A stretch of 64,000 nt of DNA from Taishania sp036758285. GTDB taxonomy: Bacteria > Bacteroidota > Bacteroidia > Flavobacteriales_D > Crocinitomicaceae. A program made the position numbers and the translations under genes. A model generated the notes under the pieces. It had not been told where the DNA came from. It made no database searches and saw nothing but the letters and a program-made list of their open reading frames with translations. The first letter of the stretch is position 1. Every line of letters begins with the position of its first letter. Shown here one piece after another: positions 26,649 through 35,710 of this stretch. The stretch lies in contig DAIOWV010000007.1 of NCBI GenBank assembly GCA_036758285.1, positions 1-64,000 on the forward strand. Reading direction: 5' to 3'.

Positions 26649-26656
26649 TAAATTTG
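26649..26656 (+). promoter_or_regulatory. Promoter -7 box (TAAATTTG) of the flavoprotein gene
   Basis: An exact TAnnTTTG match lies 25 bp upstream of the ATG at 26682, in the short divergent intergenic region. Confidence 0.5.
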
Positions 26657-26681
26657 TTACTTTTATCGTGAATTAAGATTT

Positions 26682-28184
26682 ATGGACACATTTGATTTGA
26701 TAATTATCGGTGGCGGTCCTTCTGGATACGCCGCAGCAATGAGAGGAATTGACTACGGAAAAAAGGTTTGTTTAATAGAGCGTGATCGAATTGGGGGAGC
26801 TGGAGTGTATGATGGAGCCCTGTCTTCAAAAACTCTTTGGGAAGTTTCCAATAGGGTTGCAGGAATTAACGACACTCTTGTTCATGATGGAAGAGAACCT
26901 TATGAAATTTCTTGGGAAGCCGTTCAAAAAACAGTAAATGAAGCAAAACTTGAAAGAAAACTTCAATATTCACTTCACATAAAATTATTACAAAGCACCA
27001 CTCAAAATCAAACTCTTTGGATTGAAAAAGGCGATGCTTCTTTTATTTCAGAGCACGAAATAAAGATTATCAACGATGGTCAAGAAAAAATTATTCGTGG
27101 TGAAAACATCATTATTGCTACTGGATCAAGACCTCGCCATCTCCCTCAATATGAAATAGATGAAAAATACATTTTAACTAGTAATGGGATTGAACACATT
27201 GAGGATTATCCTGAAAGTTTGGTAATTGTTGGTGCAGGTGTAATTGGTTGTGAATATGCTACTATTTTTGCTAATCTTGGTAAAACAAAGGTATATTTGA
27301 TTGATAGACAAAGTCGTATTTTACCTGGTGAGGATGAAGATATTTCTATTTTAGTTGCAAGTAATTTAGAGCAAAGAGGGGTAACAATTCACCACAATGC
27401 AACTTTGGAACGTATGGAAGTTGTTGATGGAGAAGTTGAATATGAATTAAGCTATCCTGATAAACCTCGACAAATAATCAGAGTAAAACAAGCACTTTTA
27501 TCAATTGGACGAGTTGCAAATATTGAAACACTCAATTTAGATAAAATTGGTGTAACAGTTACAGATAGAGGGGTCATTGAAGTAAATGACACTCAAACAA
27601 AAGTACCTCATATTTATGCTGTTGGTGATGTTACTGGGGGTATTTCACTTGTAAACATGGGTGAGATCGAAGCACGTCACGCTGTAGAAAAGATTTTTGA
27701 AAATACGCAAACTCATCTCAATATAGACAATGTCTGTACAATTATGTTTCTTCAACCAGAAGTGGCATTAGTTGGAATGAATGAGCAGCAATGTATTGAA
27801 AAAAACATACCGGTTAAAGTAGTGAAAATCGATTTTTCATTAATTGCCAGAGCGATTGCAATGAGAAAAACTCAAGGGTTCTTCAAAATCATTGTTACTA
27901 ATGATGACGACATGCGAATCTTAGGAATGCGTGCTTGTGGAGAACATGCTTCTACTGCAATACAAGGTGTTGGATTATTGATAAAAATGAATACTCCAAT
28001 TGAAGTATTATCCGAACTAATTCACCCCCACCCTTCAATTGTAGAAGGAATTCAAGAATGTGTTCGTATGTTGTTGAACAAGTCTATTTTTAAATCAAAT
28101 ATTTTCAGAGATAAATTAGCTTGCTATTCACTTGTAGATGGTGTAAAAACCAACTTAGAGAATGGTATTCAATGCATTATGTAA
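26682..28184 (+). CDS. Lipoamide-dehydrogenase-like FAD/NAD oxidoreductase lacking the redox disulfide
   Basis: A 500-residue member of the class I pyridine nucleotide-disulfide oxidoreductase fold. The FAD site is GGGPSG at 10-15 and the NAD(P) site is VIVGAGVIGCEYA. The second FAD motif is IYAVGDVTGG, and the dimerisation domain ends with HPHPSIVEGIQE, the usual His-Glu region. The redox-active CxxxxC is missing: where lipoamide dehydrogenases have GGTCLNVGCIPSK, this protein reads GGAGVYDGALSSK, with Gly41 and Ala46 in place of the cysteines. It therefore cannot use the normal disulfide mechanism. SthA-type transhydrogenases and NAD(P)H:quinone-type relatives are alternatives; the true substrate is unknown. 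Confidence 0.8.
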   Translation: MDTFDLIIIGGGPSGYAAAMRGIDYGKKVCLIERDRIGGAGVYDGALSSKTLWEVSNRVAGINDTLVHDGREPYEISWEAVQKTVNEAKLERKLQYSLHIKLLQSTTQNQTLWIEKGDASFISEHEIKIINDGQEKIIRGENIIIATGSRPRHLPQYEIDEKYILTSNGIEHIEDYPESLVIVGAGVIGCEYATIFANLGKTKVYLIDRQSRILPGEDEDISILVASNLEQRGVTIHHNATLERMEVVDGEVEYELSYPDKPRQIIRVKQALLSIGRVANIETLNLDKIGVTVTDRGVIEVNDTQTKVPHIYAVGDVTGGISLVNMGEIEARHAVEKIFENTQTHLNIDNVCTIMFLQPEVALVGMNEQQCIEKNIPVKVVKIDFSLIARAIAMRKTQGFFKIIVTNDDDMRILGMRACGEHASTAIQGVGLLIKMNTPIEVLSELIHPHPSIVEGIQECVRMLLNKSIFKSNIFRDKLACYSLVDGVKTNLENGIQCIM

Positions 28185-28193
28185 AGATAAATA

Positions 28194-28242
28194 AAACTAA
28201 AAACACCTTGTATTTAAAGTTAATACAAGGTGTTTTTAGTTT
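28194..28242. terminator. Bidirectional terminator between the flavoprotein gene and porU2
   Basis: A perfect 21-bp inverted repeat (28194-28214 with 28222-28242, 7-nt loop) has a core ACACCTTGTATT and A/T-rich flanks giving U-tracts on both strands. It lies between two convergent genes. Confidence 0.85.
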
Positions 28243-28261
28243 AAGTCTTTTGTAATTGTAA

Positions 28262-31200
28262 TTACCTCATCAAATACATTTTCCCAAAATTCTTTTTAAA
28301 ATATTGGTCCGCACCTGATTCTCGATGATCAATAGATTCTCCTTTAATTTTTGCTTTTACGGTGTATAGATAGACTCCATTTGCTAATTGATCGCCAAAT
28401 TCATCCCGACCATCCCACGCATATTCAGTTACATTTCTTCCAATATAAAGTCTCCCTAGTTCATTCTCCGTAATTTCACGAACTACTCGCCCTGAAACCG
28501 TCATTATTTGAATGATAATATCATCAGGCACTTCACTTCCTGTTACTGTGAACACAAATTTAGTACTTGTAGAAAATGGATTTGGGAAATTCATCATGTG
28601 CGTAATACTTGAAGCTCTTACAACTTCAAAATCAATTTTATATTCAAAATCTCCGGATAAATTTCCACTTTTATCAGATCCTTGTACCGTTAATCTGTAT
28701 TTACCATCTTTTTCAAAAACACCTGGATAAATGATTTTAAAACGTTTGTGAACACCTTCAGCTGGAATCCATTGCATCACAGTTGTTCCATAATTATCTA
28801 CAAATGGTATTCTTTTTAAGTTGCCTGTTGGATCAGTTAAATAAATTCCAAACAATGTTGTATCTGAAATTTCATTCATAATCAAATAAGGATTTTCATC
28901 TTTCAAGGTGATTAATATTTCAGAATTGGGACTAACAATATCTCCATTGAGTATATGTCTTCCATCAAAAGTGACATCAAGAAGCGGATTCTGATTATCT
29001 CCTGTAACAATAAATGGTATTTGTAATAAATTATTAAAATGAAATTGTTCTGGTTGATCCTTTACATACAAACTTCCATTGATATATGGATTTACCTCCA
29101 TCCAAAGTGAATTATAGCCTGATAATCCAACTGTTGGAAAGGAAATCGTATCTCTAATCACCTGACCTACTCTCAACGAGTCTTGTCTTGGATAGTCGAC
29201 AAAGTGTTTGACATTATTATTGTCTTCAACCCAATACTTTACCAGTAATGAATCCATATGAACATCAAAAATGTTTCGAATATCAGCAGCAAATGAAAGT
29301 GTTTGGCCTTCAAAAATACTGTCATTTAAATGGCTAAAATAATATCCGTTAGATCCATCAATCGCAGCTTCTGGAGCTAAATCATACAAAACATGCCAAC
29401 TATCAATTTGAGCAGGAGTATAATTTGTAGAATCTTTGTATTCAGCTCGCAATCGAATATAAGGGTATTGAATTGGGTCTACTATTGTATGAAGATTAAG
29501 TAAAGAATCATTGTTACTAAATAGTAGATTAATTGGTGTACCTGCTGTCATATTCCACGTATACGGTTGAATAATTAACCTTGTACTGTCTGTATTATTG
29601 ACAACATCAATGGATTCTTGTTTCCAGTAGACATTCCCCCATTTAATGGAAGGACCGATTAATGTTGATGCTTCATTTCCTCGAATGAGTGATTTTTGCA
29701 TGTATGCACTCATATGAATAGCGGCAAATCCATTTTCAGCACCTGCTCCAGTCGAGGGGTCAATCAAATGTTCAACAACTGTGTTTGGATACCCTTTTCG
29801 AACAAAAAATGCAAAAGGATGATTTGGTCTTGCCCCATGAATACTATCAGATCCTAACGTTGCAAATGTTTGGTACATATTTATGGAGTCTAAACTATTC
29901 CACAAATCATACCTTGCTGCAATTGGAGTATAGACAAGCAAATAATGACCATCTGGAACTTCATTAAGAACCATATTTTGAAATGATTGCAAATGAGTTA
30001 AGTTATCTTGATGGAAAATGAAGAATTTTTCAACTCTATTTCGACATAAAATGTTTCCAAAATCATGAGTCGGATTTGCCCCTGCATAATTGGTACCCCA
30101 TGACTCGAAAGTAATCGGATCAATCACCGCAACGTGTAAAGGCGGAGTCCACGAACAAACAGAGTAATCTTGCATGGTTCCATCAATATAGTATGCATTG
30201 TACATACTGACATTTGGAAAAACATCTACATTCATTAATACCGAATCTGATGTCCATTCTCTTAATCTATCTAGTCGATTGTAATCTACATTTGCAAAAC
30301 TATTTTTCTTAAATTGAAAAAAATGATCTTGTCCCCAACCTGATTTCCCTCGAATATATTGAAACGAACTTTCTGACCAATTAGGATTTTGTTCATCTAC
30401 CGCAACTCTCCAAAAATAAACAACACTATCTTGAAATTGAAGAGGTGTGTCCCATTGGTTTGGTTTAACTTCTTTTACACCTCCCAAACCTGAAACAAGT
30501 GCATTTTTTAAAAATGGGCTATTAAATAAATCTGTTGTATCTATTTGAAACCTATATGTATTAAACGCTGCAATCGGGTTGATAGTTGAAGCTTTTAAAG
30601 TCATTGTATCATTTGGAACAACTGCAAATTCATAGGGAATAACAGGTAAAATTCCATCCAGATTCAGAAAATAGTTTTTCAATACTTGATTGTTGTTGAT
30701 TTCATCATACTGTTCTGGAGTAAAACTTGGGATGTCAACCTTGATATCAAAAACATTTAGTCCTGCTGCGATGGATGGTTGCAAAGGAACTTTATATTTA
30801 ACTGTATCAATATAATGTAAATTAGTACGTGTTATTGCATAAAGAGAATCAACTGATGTCCCAGGAAATGAACGTTTTATTTCGACTTGAAACGTGTCTA
30901 TAATTGAACTTCCTAAATTTTTCACAACAATATTTACCTCTAAACTGTCAGTATTCAAATCAACAAAATCAGGTTTGAAAAATACATTTTGTTCCAATAA
31001 CTCAATTTCAGGTTTGTTGTGATAATTTACTTTTAATGCCGGATCGCCATTTAGTAGCACTTGTGTAGCTGTAACTTCCATGTACAAATTAGAAACAGTC
31101 TCTAAGGACTGAATCGTTCTTGACATATTTTCAGCAATTGATTTACCGTAAGATAATTTCCCAAATTCTTCATAAAGTTTATTACTGTAGATTCCAACCA

Positions 31201-33373
31201 TTGGATGAAATCCTGTACTCACGGAAGAAATATATCCAATTGCACCTAATTTTTGAGCATTTACGAATCGCTCAGAAGAAGAGTTCAAATCTTGTAAAAA
31301 GATATTTCCATTATAACAAGAGTTTACGATCATCAAGGGATATTTGCCAGCATTACTCCAATTTTGAACCTCATCAAGATTAATTTCAAACCCTGAATCA
31401 GCCAATCCTTTGTGACCATAATATGTCATTACAGAAACACCTTCATAAATACGATTCATGATTGTTTGTAATTCTGTTGGTGGAATAGGATCATCGGATT
31501 CTCGTTTCAAGGTATGTACATATGCACCAAATCGATCTCTTTCAATCTTGGATTTCATCATATCCATTTGAACATTAAAGGATGATTGTTGAAATAAATC
31601 TGTTCCTCCAATTAAATGAATAATGTGTTTTTGCCAATCTTTACTTGGAGTATCATACACATCTGTTTGTCGCTGATGAGCTTCGTATTCAGAAATTTTA
31701 TCCAAATAATTAATCACACCTGCATCTGTGTTAACCGATAATCTTCCAGTTGGAATAAGTGGTTTCCATTTTGTTGTTCCTGGCAAATTAGAAGTAATCA
31801 AAATATCTGACGGTGGAGTACCAAATGTTGGTATCAAGTTTTGATTATACAATGCCCCATCATATTTAGCTGCATTATGCGAAATTCCTTTTCCTAACAA
31901 GAACAATGAAGTTGGTTTTTGTGAAGCTAAATCATAGGCTTGATGAGCGAATCTTCTTACCCCATTTATATGCTGTTTCACACCTCCACCATATTGAAAG
32001 TACAGCTCTTCAATATTTGCCATTATCACATTATTCGAACCTCCAGCAATACTTTGTCTGTAATTTTTATATTCAACTGACGAAGTTTCTAAACTTGGGT
32101 GATAAATAATTAAATAAGCTTCTTCAAAGTTTTTAGACGTAAAATTTGTAAAAAAACCTGTGGTATTCACAGGAGTAAATGTTACAATTGACTGAGCTGT
32201 AGCAAAACCTTCTGCGATAATAAGTGTTTGGTTGGCTATTCCATTATTTGGTAGAACAATAGATTGATTGGCACCATTATTATGTGGATAGATTCTTTTG
32301 GGATTGTTTCCAAAACTAAAAATTACAGGATTAGAGATTGAAAGCGAAGAATAGTCTATCCTTACTTTGGCTTCACTACTATTCTCAACCTTAATTTTAA
32401 ATTTATTTGCTCCATTAAAATTTGGAATTCTTGGATAATCAATTGACCAGTATGTTAGCGCTTGAAACATTGTTGCAACAGGTAAATCACCAACAATTGT
32501 CCAATCTAAATCCGTTGTATTTGTCATACCAGCAGTCGAAAATGGGACCTCAGCTTTAAACTGAAAACAGCCATAGCCCGTCTGATCATAAACTACTTGT
32601 CCATTTATTTTCCATTGAGTATGATGATTTGGATCACCAAACTGAGCAACTGCAGCATTTGAAGTAGTTGTTACAAGCCCTTTAAACTTTGCATTGGGAG
32701 CACCTGATACAGTGTAAGGTTGAGGAGTTTGAGCTGTTAAATCCAAATTGTATCCATTTACTCCATTAACATGATTCAATCCAAAACCTTCCCCTGCTAC
32801 ATAAAATGAACTAGAAAGTAAAGACTGTAATGTTTCACCTTCTAAATAAGCATTTGTATAGCCTTGTTCAAATTTATCCCAAACATAATTCACAGGTGTA
32901 TAACTAGCAAAATCTGCACTTAATTCATCTGTAAATCGAAGATTAGTTGTTAAATTATTCCAGGTAAAAAAGTAATGAATTGTATCATTGAATAAACTTA
33001 TTTGTGGGTTGGATGCAGTTGAAGGATCAGCATAAAGATTCGAATCGAGCCAGCCATCGTTTCTCTCTGCATAAAATAAAATATAATCTCCTGAATCAAA
33101 AGTACCATCACCATTTGTTTCTACCCAAATTGGTAATTCCTTTTCTCTTCCAAAAATTTGAATTTGTTCGTGAGTAAAACTTGTAATTGGAATCCCAGCA
33201 TTGTTTAAATCATCATAATTCAACCTTTTCAAACCTGTAGAAATCACAGGGAAACTAAAATAGGTTTGATTATAATTTATCCACTCATTACCATACACTT
33301 GAGAATGCGTAAACTCCACATAAAATAGAGTAAAACAAGTAAAAAGTAAAAATGAGCGTAAACATTGAATCAT
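28262..33373 (-). CDS. porU2: Type IX secretion C25-family sortase-like peptidase (PorU2 type)
   Basis: A 1703-residue secreted protein with a signal peptide (MIQCLRSFLLFTCFTLFYVEFTHS). A gingipain/PorU-type C25 caspase-like domain (about residues 410-790) carries the catalytic histidine H654 (YYGHKG) and cysteine C686 (VNSCYNG). The 32-residue spacing is that of gingipains. A long beta-rich region follows, and the C-terminus is FlgD/CTD-like (FPNPFSTSTKF, YAWDGRDEFG, ANGVYLY). PorU cleaves T9SS signals and attaches cargo to lipopolysaccharide. The length well above ~1100-1300 aa PorU and the adjacent PorV-like gene fit the PorU2 type. Its stop lies next to a bidirectional terminator. Confidence 0.85.
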   Translation of the reverse strand: MIQCLRSFLLFTCFTLFYVEFTHSQVYGNEWINYNQTYFSFPVISTGLKRLNYDDLNNAGIPITSFTHEQIQIFGREKELPIWVETNGDGTFDSGDYILFYAERNDGWLDSNLYADPSTASNPQISLFNDTIHYFFTWNNLTTNLRFTDELSADFASYTPVNYVWDKFEQGYTNAYLEGETLQSLLSSSFYVAGEGFGLNHVNGVNGYNLDLTAQTPQPYTVSGAPNAKFKGLVTTTSNAAVAQFGDPNHHTQWKINGQVVYDQTGYGCFQFKAEVPFSTAGMTNTTDLDWTIVGDLPVATMFQALTYWSIDYPRIPNFNGANKFKIKVENSSEAKVRIDYSSLSISNPVIFSFGNNPKRIYPHNNGANQSIVLPNNGIANQTLIIAEGFATAQSIVTFTPVNTTGFFTNFTSKNFEEAYLIIYHPSLETSSVEYKNYRQSIAGGSNNVIMANIEELYFQYGGGVKQHINGVRRFAHQAYDLASQKPTSLFLLGKGISHNAAKYDGALYNQNLIPTFGTPPSDILITSNLPGTTKWKPLIPTGRLSVNTDAGVINYLDKISEYEAHQRQTDVYDTPSKDWQKHIIHLIGGTDLFQQSSFNVQMDMMKSKIERDRFGAYVHTLKRESDDPIPPTELQTIMNRIYEGVSVMTYYGHKGLADSGFEINLDEVQNWSNAGKYPLMIVNSCYNGNIFLQDLNSSSERFVNAQKLGAIGYISSVSTGFHPMVGIYSNKLYEEFGKLSYGKSIAENMSRTIQSLETVSNLYMEVTATQVLLNGDPALKVNYHNKPEIELLEQNVFFKPDFVDLNTDSLEVNIVVKNLGSSIIDTFQVEIKRSFPGTSVDSLYAITRTNLHYIDTVKYKVPLQPSIAAGLNVFDIKVDIPSFTPEQYDEINNNQVLKNYFLNLDGILPVIPYEFAVVPNDTMTLKASTINPIAAFNTYRFQIDTTDLFNSPFLKNALVSGLGGVKEVKPNQWDTPLQFQDSVVYFWRVAVDEQNPNWSESSFQYIRGKSGWGQDHFFQFKKNSFANVDYNRLDRLREWTSDSVLMNVDVFPNVSMYNAYYIDGTMQDYSVCSWTPPLHVAVIDPITFESWGTNYAGANPTHDFGNILCRNRVEKFFIFHQDNLTHLQSFQNMVLNEVPDGHYLLVYTPIAARYDLWNSLDSINMYQTFATLGSDSIHGARPNHPFAFFVRKGYPNTVVEHLIDPSTGAGAENGFAAIHMSAYMQKSLIRGNEASTLIGPSIKWGNVYWKQESIDVVNNTDSTRLIIQPYTWNMTAGTPINLLFSNNDSLLNLHTIVDPIQYPYIRLRAEYKDSTNYTPAQIDSWHVLYDLAPEAAIDGSNGYYFSHLNDSIFEGQTLSFAADIRNIFDVHMDSLLVKYWVEDNNNVKHFVDYPRQDSLRVGQVIRDTISFPTVGLSGYNSLWMEVNPYINGSLYVKDQPEQFHFNNLLQIPFIVTGDNQNPLLDVTFDGRHILNGDIVSPNSEILITLKDENPYLIMNEISDTTLFGIYLTDPTGNLKRIPFVDNYGTTVMQWIPAEGVHKRFKIIYPGVFEKDGKYRLTVQGSDKSGNLSGDFEYKIDFEVVRASSITHMMNFPNPFSTSTKFVFTVTGSEVPDDIIIQIMTVSGRVVREITENELGRLYIGRNVTEYAWDGRDEFGDQLANGVYLYTVKAKIKGESIDHRESGADQYFKKNFGKMYLMR

Positions 33374-34464
33374 TTTAACGTAGTTTTTGGTTTATTCAAA
33401 ACAACTCTAAGCGAAATAACATGAGAATAAAGTGCAACAGAAGCATCACCGATGTCAGTAAAAGCATAATCCAAGTAAACACTTTTTAAATTTAAACCGA
33501 TACCAATATTCGGTTGAACATTCAATGATTGGCTATCATCAAAGTTTTTAACATATTGCATATTTGTGATACCTGCACGAATCGCAACATAATTTTTAAA
33601 CCCAAATTCAACCCCCAATTTTGGATCAATGGAAAACAATCCTGATTTTATAAGCGTGTTCCTTCTACCATCAGAAGTAATATCCAAATTCAATTCACTT
33701 GCTACATACAATCCTTTCTGACCGAGCGGATATTTTGCATGTGAACCCAAAATTAAACGTGGCATTGTCAATTCCAGACCATTTTCAGGAATTTCATTAT
33801 TTGTACGTTGAAATACTTCTTTTGTAGCATCGTCTAATGTAAACATCCATGCGTTAAAAGTGGAAGTGGCATCTCTTAAAACTGCTCCAAATTTCCAATG
33901 TTCCCCTCTTTGATATTGTAAACCTGCATCTAATCCAAATCCCCAACTTTTTGCAAAATCACCGACTTTTCTATAAACAACTTTTAAACTACCTCCAGCA
34001 CTCAATCCTTCAATTTTTAATTTACGTGCATATGATAATAAAAAAGCATAATCTGCGGCTGTAAACGTTGTGATTTTATCATAATCTACATTTCCATTAT
34101 TATCAATTAATTGCGTTGTATTTGGTATATCATCTACACCAAATCGAATGGCTGAAAATGCGATTGTACTCTTTTTATCAATACTGTGTGCTAAACCTAA
34201 ATAATCATATTTGGCAATACCAGCAAAATACTCACTATGCATTAGTCCTACATCAAGCCACTTATCAACCTTTGTTAAACCAGCTGGATTCCAATAAGAA
34301 GACATTACATTACCAGTATTAGCCACAACTGCATTTCCCATTCCAAGAGCATCAGCACCAACACCAATCGCTAAAAATTCATTTGAGTATTTTGGAGCAA
34401 CAGTCTGAGAATAAACATTAAAGGAAAGTACTATTAAAGTAATAGCAATGATGCGATGAGTCAT
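33370..34464 (-). CDS. porV2: PorV/PorQ-family outer-membrane protein (PorV2 type)
   Basis: A 364-residue outer-membrane barrel with a signal peptide (MTHRIIAITLIVLSFNVYSQ). The family start GVGADALGMGNAVVAN and SSYWNPAGLTKV are clear, and the rest is alternating beta-strands. PorV escorts cargo to the PorU sortase on the cell surface in the attachment complex. The stop overlaps the start of the PorU2-type gene by 4 bp (ATGA), so the two are translationally coupled and very probably one complex. A canonical PorV elsewhere in the genome would show that this is a second pair. Confidence 0.87.
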   Translation of the reverse strand: MTHRIIAITLIVLSFNVYSQTVAPKYSNEFLAIGVGADALGMGNAVVANTGNVMSSYWNPAGLTKVDKWLDVGLMHSEYFAGIAKYDYLGLAHSIDKKSTIAFSAIRFGVDDIPNTTQLIDNNGNVDYDKITTFTAADYAFLLSYARKLKIEGLSAGGSLKVVYRKVGDFAKSWGFGLDAGLQYQRGEHWKFGAVLRDATSTFNAWMFTLDDATKEVFQRTNNEIPENGLELTMPRLILGSHAKYPLGQKGLYVASELNLDITSDGRRNTLIKSGLFSIDPKLGVEFGFKNYVAIRAGITNMQYVKNFDDSQSLNVQPNIGIGLNLKSVYLDYAFTDIGDASVALYSHVISLRVVLNKPKTTLK

Positions 34465-34577
34465 AAATATAATTTTACCCGACTATTAACAACTTTTTTT
34501 AAAGAAAATTGTATTCATATTCAATTTCTTTATTTTAATGCAAAAATATGTGTATTAATTGAATTGAACACATCTAA

Positions 34578-35411
34578 ATGTGTATTTTAGCACTCAGTAT
34601 GTTCAATTTACCCAATTTATTGACCGCAGGAAATTTAAAATGCGGAATTTTATCCATTTTTTTAGCTTTTTCAGGCAAATTGGAATGGGCCTGTTATCTA
34701 ATTTATTTTGCAGCTGTATTGGATTTCCTTGATGGATTTTTAGCTCGAAAACTAAACAAAATGAGCGAATTAGGTAAACAGCTAGATTCACTTGCCGACA
34801 TGGTAACATTTGGAGTTGCTCCAGGAGTTTTAATATGTGTTATTCTTATTTTTCAAACCCAAGGAGGTGTAAATATTGAATCAACAATGAATTTTTCTGA
34901 ACAAATTTTTGTTGCTGTTTTTGACTTTTTTAAGCATTTATCAAAAGGTGAGTTTAGCTCCATCAATATCATTAGTTTTTTTGGGTTGATCATTCCATTT
35001 TTCTCATTGTTTCGTCTGGCAAAATTTAACATAGACACACGTCAATCGGAAAGTTTTATTGGCTTACCAACTCCAGCAAATACTATTTTCTTCACGTCAT
35101 TCCCTTTAATAATGATTCAAAATTTTGAAAGTCAAACAGAAAATCCTTTTTTAGTTTTCATTCTTAATCCATGGGTATTGATTAGCATAACTCTAGTGAT
35201 GTCACTTTTACTAATTGCCGAATTACCATTGTTTTCACTAAAATTCAAACACTTCAAATGGACAGGTAATGAAATAAAATTCGTCTTTTTAGGAAGCTGT
35301 TTGATACTTATTCCAATTTTATTAGCTTGGGCTATTCCAATTATTATAATTTTGTACCTGATTTTATCAGTTATTGAAAATAAACGAAAAAAAATACAAC
35401 ATGAAATTTAA
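34578..35411 (+). CDS. pssA: CDP-diacylglycerol-serine O-phosphatidyltransferase
   Basis: Membrane enzyme that makes phosphatidylserine, the precursor of phosphatidylethanolamine. The CDP-alcohol phosphatidyltransferase motif D-x2-D-G-x2-A-R-x8-G-x3-D-x3-D is complete at D49, D52, G53, A56, R57, G66, D70 and D74. Several hydrophobic segments follow, with a long one near the C-terminus. The start may be 34578 or the ATG at 34599 (MFNLPNLLTAG), which matches the family better. It is the class II, integral-membrane type. It overlaps purS by 11 bp. Confidence 0.9.
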   Translation: MCILALSMFNLPNLLTAGNLKCGILSIFLAFSGKLEWACYLIYFAAVLDFLDGFLARKLNKMSELGKQLDSLADMVTFGVAPGVLICVILIFQTQGGVNIESTMNFSEQIFVAVFDFFKHLSKGEFSSINIISFFGLIIPFFSLFRLAKFNIDTRQSESFIGLPTPANTIFFTSFPLIMIQNFESQTENPFLVFILNPWVLISITLVMSLLLIAELPLFSLKFKHFKWTGNEIKFVFLGSCLILIPILLAWAIPIIIILYLILSVIENKRKKIQHEI

Positions 35412-35652
35412 AGCAGAAATTGATGTAATGCCATTAGACGCATTGTTGGATCCTCAGGGAAAAGCAGTCACTAACAGTATGAAAAGTATTGGGTTACCAG
35501 AAATTGAAGGGGTTAGAATTGGTCGTCACATTCGTTTATTTGTGGAAGCAGACACTATAGAAACTGCAAAACAAAAAGTAGAAGAAGCATGTAAAAAATT
35601 ATTAGCTAATCAAATAATGGAAAGCTATTCATTTGAGGTTGAGCAAGCATAA
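35401..35652 (+). CDS. purS: Phosphoribosylformylglycinamidine synthase subunit PurS
   Basis: PurS is the small scaffold subunit of the three-part FGAM synthase (PurS-PurL-PurQ) in purine synthesis. The 83-residue protein has the family pattern: KFKAEIDVMPLDALLDPQGKA, the SIGLPEIEGVRIGRHI segment and the LLANQIMESYSFEV C-terminus. The ATG at 35401 is the natural start; the longer frame starts inside pssA. It overlaps the pssA stop by 11 bp in another frame, so translational coupling is likely. No purL or purQ is nearby. Confidence 0.9.
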   Translation: MKFKAEIDVMPLDALLDPQGKAVTNSMKSIGLPEIEGVRIGRHIRLFVEADTIETAKQKVEEACKKLLANQIMESYSFEVEQA

Positions 35653-35665
35653 TTTAAAATAAAAC

Positions 35666-35695
35666 AAGCCCATTTCGATAAATAGAAATGGGCTT
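35666..35695 (+). terminator. Terminator after purS
   Basis: An 11-bp stem (35666-35676 with 35685-35695, AAGCCCATTTC/GAAATGGGCTT) and an 8-nt loop, followed by TTAAATTT. It begins 14 bp after the purS stop. Confidence 0.75.
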
Positions 35696-35710
35696 TTAAA
35701 TTTCAAGTCT

